Of a DNA stretch of 9,101 nucleotides, positions 1 to 6,718 are shown one piece after another (the stretch's first letter is position 1; each line of letters opens with the position of its first letter). A program made the position numbers and the translations under genes. The notes below the pieces were generated by a model. The model was not told where the DNA came from and did not search any database. It saw nothing but the letters and a program-made list of their open reading frames with translations. Source of the stretch: Longimicrobiales bacterium (GTDB lineage: Bacteria > Gemmatimonadota > Gemmatimonadetes > Longimicrobiales > Gaopeijiaceae); NCBI GenBank assembly GCA_028280205.1, contig JANQME010000254.1, forward strand, positions 1 to 9,101. Reading direction: 5' to 3'.

Positions 1-1
1 G

Positions 2-202
2 CTCGTTCCGCTCGGAGAGCTGGGCGAGCGGATGGGCGAGATCCCGCGTGACCGGCACGTCGTGACCTACTGCCGAGGTGGGCAGCGGAGCCGGACCGCC
101 GCGGGCCGTCTCGCTTCGGCCGGCTTTCCTCGTGTCTCGAGCATGCGGGGCGGCATGCGCGCCTGGGCCGGATGCATCGAGCCGGAGACACGGGTGGCGT
201 GA
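2..202 (+). CDS. Rhodanese-domain protein, C-terminal part (5' end outside window)
   Basis: The reading frame is open from the window edge to TGA at 200-202 and gives the last 66 residues of a rhodanese (sulfurtransferase) domain. The visible core is VVTYCRGGQRS, where the Cys sits in the active-site loop after a hydrophobic strand. It is followed by a helix (RTAAGRLASAGF) and the typical closing motif RVSSMRGGMRAWA, which matches the usual V..L.GG...W end of the family. Rhodaneses of this type carry a persulfide on the loop Cys and pass sulfur to acceptors; the specific substrate cannot be read from the sequence. The start and any N-terminal fusion (for example to an MBL-fold or second rhodanese domain) lie outside the window. 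The ribosome binding site of the next gene begins on this gene's stop codon, so the two are probably co-transcribed and perhaps translationally coupled. Confidence 0.85.
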   Translation, partial: LVPLGELGERMGEIPRDRHVVTYCRGGQRSRTAAGRLASAGFPRVSSMRGGMRAWAGCIEPETRVA

Positions 203-208
203 GGAGGT
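202..208 (+). promoter_or_regulatory. Shine-Dalgarno AGGAGGT deciding the start of the TPR gene
   Basis: A near-perfect Shine-Dalgarno sequence AGGAGGT begins on the last base of the upstream stop codon and lies 8 bases before GTG 217. This spacing is ideal. The competing starts are ATG 172, inside the rhodanese gene, and GTG 199, which overlaps the stop as GTGA and has only a weaker GGAGA (184-188) before it. The site favours GTG 217, which also gives the cleanest signal peptide. Confidence 0.65.
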
Positions 209-216
209 GGGGGGCG

Positions 217-2415
217 GTGCCGAGGCTCCCGACCTTCCTCCGGGCCGGGATCGCGGTCGCGTTCGGGGTCGTGGCCGGTGCTCCCTCGCCGGTCGTCGGT
301 CAGGACGGCTGTCCCGCCGCCTCGGCGCTCGACGCGGAGGCCGGCTGGGCGGCCTACCGGGCCGGCGACGTTTCGGGCAGTCGGGACCGGTTCCTTCGTG
401 CGTTGGCCCGATGCGGGAACGACGACTACGCGCGGACCGGTCTGGCGTACGTGACCCTTCGCGAGGGGGATGCGGACGAGGCGGCCGGGCTCTTCGGCAC
501 CGTCCTCGAGAGCGATCCGACCAACGTCGACGCGCTGGTCGGCCTCGGGCTCGTCGCGTGGCGTGACGGAGACCTCGACGCCGTGCGCAGCCGCTTCGGG
601 CGCGTCCTGGAGGTGGCTCCGGACCATCCGACGGCCGCCGACTATATGGAGCGTGTACGACGCGCGGAGGCGGCCGCCAGCGGAGCCCCCGATCCGGCCG
701 AGGAGGCGTGGGCCAGGGGCGATCTCGACCGCGCGCTCGAGCTCTACTCCGCCCGGCTCGAGCAGGACCCGACGGATGGCCTGGCGCTGCTGCGGCTGGG
801 TCAGATGCGCTCCTGGCGGGGCGAGTACGGGGAGGCGCTCCGGCTCTTCGACCGGCTCGTCGAGCGCCAGCCCGACAACGTCGACGCGAGGGTCGCGCGC
901 GCGCGCGCGATCGGCTGGAGCGGTGATGTCCCGCGCGCGATCGAGGAGATCGAGGAGGCTCTCGCGATCGAGCCGCGCAGCGTCGCCGCCCTCGTCGCCT
1001 TGGCGACGTTCCAGTCCAGCGGTGGGGATGGCGAGGCGGCACTCGCGACGTACGAGGCGCTCCTCTCCATCGCTCCGGAGCACGCCGAGGCTCGACGCGG
1101 TCGGGCGCGCGCCCGGGCCCTGGCACGTCAGGCCGACACTTCGATCGCGGCGTACCGCAGGATCCTCGAGGGCGATCCGGACGATCGTGAGGCGCGCATC
1201 GGACTCGCCTCCTCCCTCGCGCTCGCGTCGGAGTGGGACGCCTCGGTCGACGCGTGGGACGAGATCCTGAGGCGCGATCCGGGCGAGATGCGGGCCCTGA
1301 CGGGCCGGGCGAGGACGCTCCTCTGGGCGGGCCGTCTGGTCCGCGCCGAACGGGCTGCCCTCCGAGCGATCGAAGCGGACGACACGAACGCGGCCGCGTG
1401 GGGGATGCTGGCTCAGGTCTATCGAGCGCAGGGGCGCGATGCCGCAGCTCTCGCGACGCTCGATACGGGCCTCGGCTTCGATCCGCTGGATACCGAGCTG
1501 CAGGAGCAGCACCTCGCGGTCCGGACGACGCTGGCTCCGGACGTACGGCCCTCGGTCCGCGGCGAAGACGACTCCGACGGGAACCGCATGGTGACGACCG
1601 ACGTCTCCGCGTCCTGGCATCCCCGGCCCCGCCTGGAGGTACGGACGCGTGTGTACCACAAGCGGCTCGAGCAGGTGACACCGGCGTTCCGGCTCGAACG
1701 CGCGGCGCTGGGCGCGTCCGTCGCGGGTGCGTACCAGCTCCGACCGGGCTGGGTCGTGACCGGCGGAGTGGGCGGAAGCGGCAGCGACGGCACCGGCCGG
1801 CCGCGGTTCCTCTCGCTCAGGGCGGAGGTCAGGACGCCGGACCGCTACCCATTCGGTGCGACGCTCTCCCTGTCGACGCAGGGGATCGACGACACGGCGC
1901 TCCTCGCCGAGCGCGGCGTCCGGGCCACCGGAGCCGTGCTCGCCGGGCGGTGGTTTCCCGGCCCGGAGTGGCGGCTGGACGGGAGCGTGGGACTGGGGTC
2001 CTGGGACGGCTCGGAGCCGAACGGTCGGCGCGAGTGGTCCGCCGCCGTGTCACGCTCGCTGGGGGCCTTCCACCTGGGCGTCAGCCACCGGGGCTTTTCC
2101 TTCGAGAAGAACCTGAACGACGGCTACTTCGACCCGGACTACTACGGCATCGTCGAGCTGACGTCGTGGTGGCGGGGCGTGCGCGGGCGGTGGAGCCTCC
2201 TCGTCGAGGCGGCCCCCGGCGTGCAGCAGGTGCGGACCGACGGCGATCCGACCGGTTCGATCCGGGCCACCGCGCGGGCCGGCTGGGCGGTCGCACCCTC
2301 CCGCGAGCTGTCGCTCACCTTCGGCTACTCCAACGCCGGGCTGTCCAGCTTCGCGACCGGGGGTGACGACTACGAGTACTTCGCCCTGGTTCTCGGCCTC
2401 GGCTGGGTCTTCTGA
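217..2415 (+). CDS. Exported TPR-repeat protein with C-terminal outer-membrane beta-barrel (YaiO/BcsC/PgaA-like architecture)
   Basis: From GTG 217 the protein has 732 residues. Residues 1-28 look like a signal peptide: MPRLPTFLR, then a hydrophobic run, then cleavage near PVVG|QDG. Residues about 40-430 are tetratricopeptide repeats. The repeat-closing Pro recurs at 101, 135, then 185, 219, 253, 287, 321, 355 and 423, with the position at 389 replaced; the spacing is exactly 34 apart from one 50-residue step, giving at least ten repeats. From about 450 to the end the sequence alternates polar and hydrophobic residues in beta-strands with short turns and ends in LVLGLGWVF, a terminal Phe typical of Bam-inserted barrels. 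A GYFDPDYYG stretch (636-644) recalls the YFSP-type motif of cellulose-secretion barrels such as BcsC. Periplasmic TPRs plus a barrel suggest polysaccharide export or envelope assembly, but no synthase is nearby, so the role is inferred. The mature part has only two Cys (32 and 66). An upstream ATG at 172 would add 15 residues and is less likely. Confidence 0.85.
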   Translation: MPRLPTFLRAGIAVAFGVVAGAPSPVVGQDGCPAASALDAEAGWAAYRAGDVSGSRDRFLRALARCGNDDYARTGLAYVTLREGDADEAAGLFGTVLESDPTNVDALVGLGLVAWRDGDLDAVRSRFGRVLEVAPDHPTAADYMERVRRAEAAASGAPDPAEEAWARGDLDRALELYSARLEQDPTDGLALLRLGQMRSWRGEYGEALRLFDRLVERQPDNVDARVARARAIGWSGDVPRAIEEIEEALAIEPRSVAALVALATFQSSGGDGEAALATYEALLSIAPEHAEARRGRARARALARQADTSIAAYRRILEGDPDDREARIGLASSLALASEWDASVDAWDEILRRDPGEMRALTGRARTLLWAGRLVRAERAALRAIEADDTNAAAWGMLAQVYRAQGRDAAALATLDTGLGFDPLDTELQEQHLAVRTTLAPDVRPSVRGEDDSDGNRMVTTDVSASWHPRPRLEVRTRVYHKRLEQVTPAFRLERAALGASVAGAYQLRPGWVVTGGVGGSGSDGTGRPRFLSLRAEVRTPDRYPFGATLSLSTQGIDDTALLAERGVRATGAVLAGRWFPGPEWRLDGSVGLGSWDGSEPNGRREWSAAVSRSLGAFHLGVSHRGFSFEKNLNDGYFDPDYYGIVELTSWWRGVRGRWSLLVEAAPGVQQVRTDGDPTGSIRATARAGWAVAPSRELSLTFGYSNAGLSSFATGGDDYEYFALVLGLGWVF
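894..909. repeat. (CG)8 dinucleotide tract inside the TPR coding region
   Basis: Sixteen bases of uninterrupted alternating C and G, bounded by T and A so that 893-910 is a perfect palindrome. It encodes part of a TPR helix (VARARAIG). The tract is prone to Z-DNA or slippage, and loss or gain of one unit would shift the frame. It may simply result from Arg/Ala codons in GC-rich DNA. Confidence 0.9.
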
Positions 2416-2475
2416 GGGATCCGCACGCCCTCAGTCCGGTACTCTGAGCGATACACACCGAACACCCGGCCCGCC

Positions 2476-2988
2476 ATGTCACGAAGCACTCTCGCCCTCG
2501 CAGCCCTCGTCCTCCTCCCGGGGGGGCTCGCCGCCCAGCCCCGCATCCTCCTGGGTGGCGGGTTCAGCGCGCCGAACGGTGCGATCACCGACGTGGCCGA
2601 TCCCGGGTACCACGTCCAGGCCGGGCTCCAGGTGCGGCTGCCGATGCTGAGCTCCGTCGCCCTGCGTGGCGACGGGTCCTACCACCGCATGGGTGCATCA
2701 TCGGCGAGCTTCGCCGGGACCGACGTGCTCGGAGGCTCGCTCAGCCTCGTTGTGTTTCTGCCCGGCATCTCCCTGCAGCCGTACCTCCTCGGCGGACTGG
2801 GCTCGTACCGGACGGAGACCGGCGCGGCGGAAGCGCCGGAATCCGTGACGGATACCGGGTATCACGGCGGCTTCGGCGTCGCCGTGGGCGGCACGGGGGT
2901 CGGGGCGTTCGCCGAGATACGGTACGTGCAGATCGATCGACCCGCCCGCACGCGCGTCATCCCGCTCACGCTCGGGCTACGCTTCTGA
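2476..2988 (+). CDS. Small outer-membrane beta-barrel protein
   Basis: This gene encodes 170 residues starting MSRSTLALAALVLLPGGLAAQP. The first 20 residues form a clear signal peptide with cleavage after LAA. The mature part of about 150 residues is made of alternating beta-strands: ILLGGGFSAP, YHVQAGLQVRL, VALRGDGSYH, LGGSLSLVVFL, LQPYLLGGLGSY, HGGFGVAVGG, GAFAEIRYVQI and VIPLTLGLRF. That is about eight strands with short loops, and the C-terminus is Phe preceded by Leu-Arg, the Bam recognition pattern. Length and pattern fit an eight-stranded porin-like or OmpX/OmpW-size barrel of the kind common in Gemmatimonadota, but I cannot assign it to one named family. It starts 60 bases after the TPR-barrel gene on the same strand. 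No good Shine-Dalgarno precedes ATG 2476 (the upstream bases are CCCGGCCCGCC), so translation may be coupled or leader-independent. The role is unknown: structural barrel, adhesin-like or small-molecule pore. Confidence 0.8.
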   Translation: MSRSTLALAALVLLPGGLAAQPRILLGGGFSAPNGAITDVADPGYHVQAGLQVRLPMLSSVALRGDGSYHRMGASSASFAGTDVLGGSLSLVVFLPGISLQPYLLGGLGSYRTETGAAEAPESVTDTGYHGGFGVAVGGTGVGAFAEIRYVQIDRPARTRVIPLTLGLRF

Positions 2989-3023
2989 GAGGTAGCCCGG
3001 TGCCACGGTCTCGGAGGTCACCC

Positions 3024-3038
3024 GGGCGGTACCCGCCC
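3024..3038. terminator. GC hairpin between convergent genes
   Basis: A six-base-pair stem GGGCGG/CCGCCC closes on a three-base loop, in the 52-base gap between the stop codons of the barrel gene (+) and the lipoprotein gene (-). No T-tract follows on either strand. A partly overlapping alternative stem pairs GCCCGG (2995-3000) with CCGGGC (3022-3027). The position suits a bidirectional terminator, but without a U-run this is only a candidate. Confidence 0.35.
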
Positions 3039-3040
3039 TG

Positions 3041-4399
3041 CTAATCATCATCGTCGTCGTCGTCGCCCGCGACGTTCACCTCGACGACCTTCACGCCTCC
3101 GAGCCCGGCGGCGACGAAGAGGTACCCGTTCCGATAGTCCACGTGGTTGGCGGACTGCAGGTCGTCGAAGCGGAGCTGACCGAGGAGCGTGATGGTCTGG
3201 GGATCGGTGCACGCGGTGTCCGCCCACGGCTGATCGCCGGATGCGATGTACACGCCCGCTTCGCCGTTCGAGATGAACATGAGATCGCCGTCCACGGTGA
3301 CGGCGTTGGTCACGACCACGGCCGAATCGAGACCGAGCGCGGCCGGGTCGGGACGCGGTACGTTCCCGACGATCGTACCGTCGTCGAGGCACATGACCTG
3401 AACGCCCTCCTCTCCCGCGGCGATGAACGCCTTGCCGCCCGCGACGTCGACGGTCGACTTGGATTCGGGGACCGTCGCGCCGTTGAACGAGAAGGTGTTC
3501 AGCAGTGTGAGCGAACCCCCGGTGAAGGACCCGTCGGAGAAGGTGCTGATCCGGCCCGGCGTGCCCTGGACGACGACCACCCGACTCCCATCCTCGTCGT
3601 GCGTCACCCAGCGGGCGTCATCGAGCGTGTAGCTTCCGCGTACCGTGGCGAGATCGGTCCGATCGAGCGCGTACACGTCGCCCGCATCGCCGGTGGTGAC
3701 CCAGACTTCGTCGCCGATGACCGCGACGCTGGTGGCCGCGAAGCTGGTGAGGTCGAAGCGTGCCCCACTCTGGACCGAGATCCCGAGGAAGCCCATGCGG
3801 AGACGTTCGATCGCGGCCGACGTCGCGAAGCCGCTGGCGTTCGTCGCCTGGGCGGCGTAGATGTCCGAGCCCTCGAGTGCGACCGCGGAGACGTCCGAGT
3901 CGTTGAAGGTGGCGGACGACAGGATGCTGGGGTAGCGGCCGAACCAGTTGATCACGTAGTCGACGCCGCCCAGGAAGGTGTCCCCGCGCACGTTGTAGCT
4001 CACCAGCATGGCGTTCTGAGTACGGCGTGAGACCGACGTGGCCTGAAGCGTGTCCCCGTTGAGCTCCGGAGCGTCGACCTCGGCCACCAGGGTGAGCGAG
4101 ATCACCGAGGCGGCCCGGGCCGGCGCGGCGGCGGCGCCAGCGGGCGTCGATGGCGGTGCGTCCACCGGGATCGCTTCTTCTACGTAGTGCACGCGCGACG
4201 CGAGCGCAGCCTCGTCGTTCGTCACGAAGACGCGGCCGTCGCTCTCCACGATCGGGCCGGCCGGCTGGTCGTAGCATCCGGACACGAGCGCGAGGAGCGC
4301 GAGAACGGGAAGAGCGCGCGGTGCCGCGCGGAGGACGGGCGCCGGAAGAAGTGTCACATACCCGGCAAAGAGTGCCCGGGAAAACGCGGGATGGAACAT
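3041..4399 (-). CDS. Lipoprotein with beta-propeller-like (LVIVD-type) repeats and poly-Asp C-terminus
   Basis: From ATG 4399 the protein has 452 residues. A hydrophobic segment ends in the lipobox LVSGC (Cys42), so it is probably a lipoprotein. The +2 residue is Tyr, not Asp, which by the E. coli rule favours the outer membrane. An Ala/Pro-rich linker follows (about 80-97). The body contains repeated strand units such as TSVAVIGDEVWVTTGDAGDV (about 223-242), STVDVAGGKAFIAAGEEGV (315-333), NAVTVDGDLMFISNGEAGV (365-383) and NHVDYRNGYLFVAAGLGGV (418-436). The pattern V.V.G...(F/W)(V/I)...G..GV is that of propeller or LVIVD-repeat surface proteins. The C-terminus is VNVAG followed by seven Asp. 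The start is uncertain: TTG 4444 would add 15 residues, while GTG 4357 would shorten the signal to a more typical 27 residues; neither has a good ribosome binding site, and ATG 4399 has only GAGG three bases upstream. A hairpin separates the gene from the E1 gene, so it probably has its own promoter. Ligand and function are unknown. Confidence 0.8.
   Translation of the reverse strand: MFHPAFSRALFAGYVTLLPAPVLRAAPRALPVLALLALVSGCYDQPAGPIVESDGRVFVTNDEAALASRVHYVEEAIPVDAPPSTPAGAAAAPARAASVISLTLVAEVDAPELNGDTLQATSVSRRTQNAMLVSYNVRGDTFLGGVDYVINWFGRYPSILSSATFNDSDVSAVALEGSDIYAAQATNASGFATSAAIERLRMGFLGISVQSGARFDLTSFAATSVAVIGDEVWVTTGDAGDVYALDRTDLATVRGSYTLDDARWVTHDEDGSRVVVVQGTPGRISTFSDGSFTGGSLTLLNTFSFNGATVPESKSTVDVAGGKAFIAAGEEGVQVMCLDDGTIVGNVPRPDPAALGLDSAVVVTNAVTVDGDLMFISNGEAGVYIASGDQPWADTACTDPQTITLLGQLRFDDLQSANHVDYRNGYLFVAAGLGGVKVVEVNVAGDDDDDDD
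3044..3064 (-). repeat. Trinucleotide run (GAC)4(GAT)3 encoding the Asp7 tail
   Basis: On the minus strand seven consecutive Asp codons, four GAC then three GAT, run directly into the TAG stop (3041-3043). Triplet repeats can change length without a frameshift, so the tail length may vary between strains. The switch to GAT stands out, because Asp is mostly GAC elsewhere in this GC-rich gene. Confidence 0.9.
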
Positions 4400-4475
4400 C
4401 GGCCTCGTGGGTGCGATCGGTGGTTCCCCCCTGCTGCGCACCAACTAAGCGCAAGGTGCGTGCCGCCGACGGGGG

Positions 4476-4497
4476 GCGGGCCGAACGGTCGGCCCGC
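4476..4497 (-). terminator. Strong GC hairpin downstream of the E1 gene
   Basis: A perfect nine-base-pair stem (GCGGGCCGA pairing with TCGGCCCGC) closes on a four-base loop. It starts 32 bases past the stop of the E1 gene on the minus strand and precedes the lipoprotein gene. No U-tract follows (the minus strand continues CCCCCGTCGG), so it is either an atypical intrinsic terminator or an mRNA-stabilising 3' hairpin. The rest of the 4400-4529 gap holds no other gene; a weak -10-like TTAGTT lies near 4444-4449 on the minus strand. Confidence 0.5.
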
Positions 4498-4529
4498 GAC
4501 GACTCGTGGCCCCTCTCTACGGTGCCGGG

Positions 4530-6665
4530 TCAGTAGGCGCCCAGCTCGGCGAGGGCGCCCACCACGTCCGGCGTCTGAGGAAGGATCTCGGCCTCGACCT
4601 GCGGCGCATACGCCACCCAGGTGTCGAGCGATGCGACGCGCCGCACCGGTCCGTCCAGGTACTCGAAGAGATCGTCCGCGATGCGGGCTGCGATCTCCGA
4701 GCCGATCCCCCAGGAGAGGCTGTCCTCGTGCACGACCAGCGCCTTGTTGGTCTTCTTCACCGAGTCCGCGATCCGCTCCATGTCGAACGGCTGGACGGTG
4801 CGCAGGTCGATGACTTCCGTCTCGACGCCGTGCTGCTCGGCGGCGATCTTCGCCGCGTCCAGGCTCCGCTTCACCAGCGCTCCGCACGTGACCAGCGTCA
4901 CGTCCGAGCCCTCCCGCACGACCTTCGCCTTCCCGAAGGGGATCATGAAGTCCGGTCCCGGATCCCGTCCCTTGTTGTACACCTGGCGGTACAGGTGCTT
5001 GTGCTCCAGGAAGAGGACCGGGTCGTCGCACCGGATCGCGGTGCGGAGCAGGCCGGCGGCGTCCTCCGCGGTCGCGGGCATGCACACCCGAAGCCCCGGC
5101 GTGTGGGTGAAGAGCGTCTCGCCGGTCTGGGAGTGGTAGATCGCCCCGCCCTTGAGGTAGCCGCCGTACGTGACCCGGATCACGGCGGGGGACGAGAAGT
5201 GGCCGTTCGAGCGGTAGCGCATCGTGGCCAGCTCGTTGCGGATCTGCATCATGGCCGGCCAGATGTAGTCGAAGAACTGGATCTCGACGACCGGCTTCAT
5301 GCCGCGCGTCGCCATTCCGACGGCGCGCCCGGCGATGTTGGCTTCGGCGAGCGGCGAGTTGTACACGCGCTCGGAACCGAAACGGCTCTGTAGCCCGTGG
5401 GTCACCTTGAAGACACCACCCTTGCCCTTCACCTCGCCCAGGTAGGCCTCGCGTGAGACGTCGGCCACGTCCTCGCCGAAGACCACGATGCGCGGATCGC
5501 GCTCCATCTCGGAGCGCATGCACGCGTTGAGCAGGTCGACCACCGTGAGGAGCTTGTCCGACTCGTACGCGGGTGCATCCTCCGTATCGAAGTCCGCAGA
5601 AGTGGGATCGACGTCCTCCGAGTAGAGGTGAGTCATCGCCGTCGCGGCCGCCGGCTGGGGCGAGGCGAGCGCCTCGTCCGCCGCGTCGGAGACCGCCTTC
5701 GCGGCCTCGTCCTCCATGGCGTCGAGCTCGTCCGCGGTGGCGGCCCCGATTGAGACGAGAAGGGCGCGGGTGCGCGTCAGCGGATCGCGCTGGTCCTGTG
5801 CCCTGCGCTCCTCCTCCGTCCGGTAGGTCCGCTCGTCGTCGGACATGGAGTGCGAGTAGGGACGGGTCGTGAGCGCGTGGATCATCGAGGGCCCCCGACG
5901 CGCCCTGGCCCACGCGATCGCCTCGCCCGCGGCCCGGTAGCTGTCGACGACGTCCGTGCCGTCGCACTTCACGATGTGCAGGTTCGGGGAGCCGGGGACG
6001 GGCTGCGACACGCTGCCTCCCGCGGTCTGGACCTCGATGGGGACGCTGATCGCGTATCCATTGTCCTGCACAACGTAGACGATGGGCAGCTTCAGGTTGC
6101 ACGCGGTGTTGAGCGACTCCCAGAACTCCCCTTCCGACGTAGCTCCGTCGCCGGTGCACACCACGACGACTTCGTCCTCGTGCCACGGCTCCACGAGCCC
6201 CTCGAGCCCCGGGATCCGCCCCACCTTCACGCCCGCCTCCGCGGCGCCCACCGCCTGGAGGAACTGCGTCCCCGTCGGCGACGAAGAGGTGGGGACGTTG
6301 AAGCGCCGGTCTCCGAAGTGCGCCGGCATCTGCCGCCCGCCCGAGGCCGGGTCCGCCTCGGCCCCGACCGCCTGCAGCAGGTGGTCCAGCGGGGTCTGAC
6401 CGAGGGCGAGCATCAGCGCGCGGTCGCGGTAGTACGGGTAGAACCAGTCGCGTCCGGAGACGCAGTGGGCGGCGACGGCCACGCCGACGGCTTCGTGCCC
6501 GGCCCCGGAAATCTGGAAGAAGATCTTGTTCTGGCGCTTGAGGCTGATCTCCCGATCGTCGATGCGCCGCGAGGTCACCATCGTACGGTAGAAGTGGCGG
6601 AGCTGTTCGTGGGAGAGGTCGGCCAGCTCGGTCGTCCGAAGGACTTCCCGTTCCTGTGTAGCCAT
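4530..6665 (-). CDS. Thiamine-diphosphate-dependent 2-oxoacid dehydrogenase E1, alpha and beta subunits fused (branched-chain type likely)
   Basis: This 711-residue protein joins both E1 subunits. Residues about 20-335 are E1 alpha: GRQMPAHFGDRRF (110-122) and the ThDP/Mg motif GDGATSEGE (172-180) ending at DNGYAIS (201-207). They also include the loop YSHSMSDDERTYR (270-282), which corresponds to the regulatory phospho-loop of mitochondrial enzymes. An acidic, Ala/Pro-rich linker spans about 335-370. Residues 371-711 are E1 beta: FGEDV (396-400), GVFKVTHGL (417-425), YNSPLAEANI (435-444) with catalytic-type Glu441, EIQFFDYIWPA (461-471), AIYHSQTGE (508-516), then the transketolase C-terminal domain with GSDVTLVTCG and EVIDLRTVQPFD. 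The RQMP..FG, YHSQ and IQFFDYI.PA stretches resemble the human branched-chain enzyme more than pyruvate dehydrogenase. The expected reaction is oxidative decarboxylation of a 2-oxoacid (2-oxoisovalerate or related) with acyl transfer to lipoyl-E2 in the cytoplasm. E2 and E3 are not in the window. Substrate choice is inferred; pyruvate or a mixed range remains possible. No strong ribosome binding site precedes ATG 6665. Confidence 0.93.
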   Translation of the reverse strand: MATQEREVLRTTELADLSHEQLRHFYRTMVTSRRIDDREISLKRQNKIFFQISGAGHEAVGVAVAAHCVSGRDWFYPYYRDRALMLALGQTPLDHLLQAVGAEADPASGGRQMPAHFGDRRFNVPTSSSPTGTQFLQAVGAAEAGVKVGRIPGLEGLVEPWHEDEVVVVCTGDGATSEGEFWESLNTACNLKLPIVYVVQDNGYAISVPIEVQTAGGSVSQPVPGSPNLHIVKCDGTDVVDSYRAAGEAIAWARARRGPSMIHALTTRPYSHSMSDDERTYRTEEERRAQDQRDPLTRTRALLVSIGAATADELDAMEDEAAKAVSDAADEALASPQPAAATAMTHLYSEDVDPTSADFDTEDAPAYESDKLLTVVDLLNACMRSEMERDPRIVVFGEDVADVSREAYLGEVKGKGGVFKVTHGLQSRFGSERVYNSPLAEANIAGRAVGMATRGMKPVVEIQFFDYIWPAMMQIRNELATMRYRSNGHFSSPAVIRVTYGGYLKGGAIYHSQTGETLFTHTPGLRVCMPATAEDAAGLLRTAIRCDDPVLFLEHKHLYRQVYNKGRDPGPDFMIPFGKAKVVREGSDVTLVTCGALVKRSLDAAKIAAEQHGVETEVIDLRTVQPFDMERIADSVKKTNKALVVHEDSLSWGIGSEIAARIADDLFEYLDGPVRRVASLDTWVAYAPQVEAEILPQTPDVVGALAELGAY

Positions 6666-6718
6666 CGAGTCGGGTTCTTGAGGAGACCGCGGGATAGCCT
6701 CTCAATCTACCGTGATCG

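Noticed and set aside
67..1659. 530-codon open frame on the minus strand opposite the TPR gene
   Set aside because: It is rich in Arg/Pro/Gly with no domain pattern and lies fully opposite a protein with regular TPR repeats; such antisense frames are expected from high third-position GC.
2430..2448. Inverted repeat CTCAG...CTGAG before the small barrel gene
   Set aside because: The arms are only five bases with a nine-base gap; too weak to call an operator or attenuator.
2440..2456. Possible -10 elements TACTCT or GATACA upstream of ATG 2476
   Set aside because: No acceptable -35 sequence lies 16-18 bases upstream of either, so I do not call a promoter.
3143..4030. 295-codon open frame on the + strand opposite the lipoprotein gene
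   Set aside because: The opposite strand has a lipobox and repeated propeller-like strands, while this frame has shadow-like composition (runs of Arg, Asp, Val, Gly) and no start context.
4354..6705. 783-codon minus-strand frame overlapping the E1 gene in another register
   Set aside because: It has Arg/Gly/Pro-rich composition with no motifs, while the alternative register encodes a complete E1 enzyme over the same bases.
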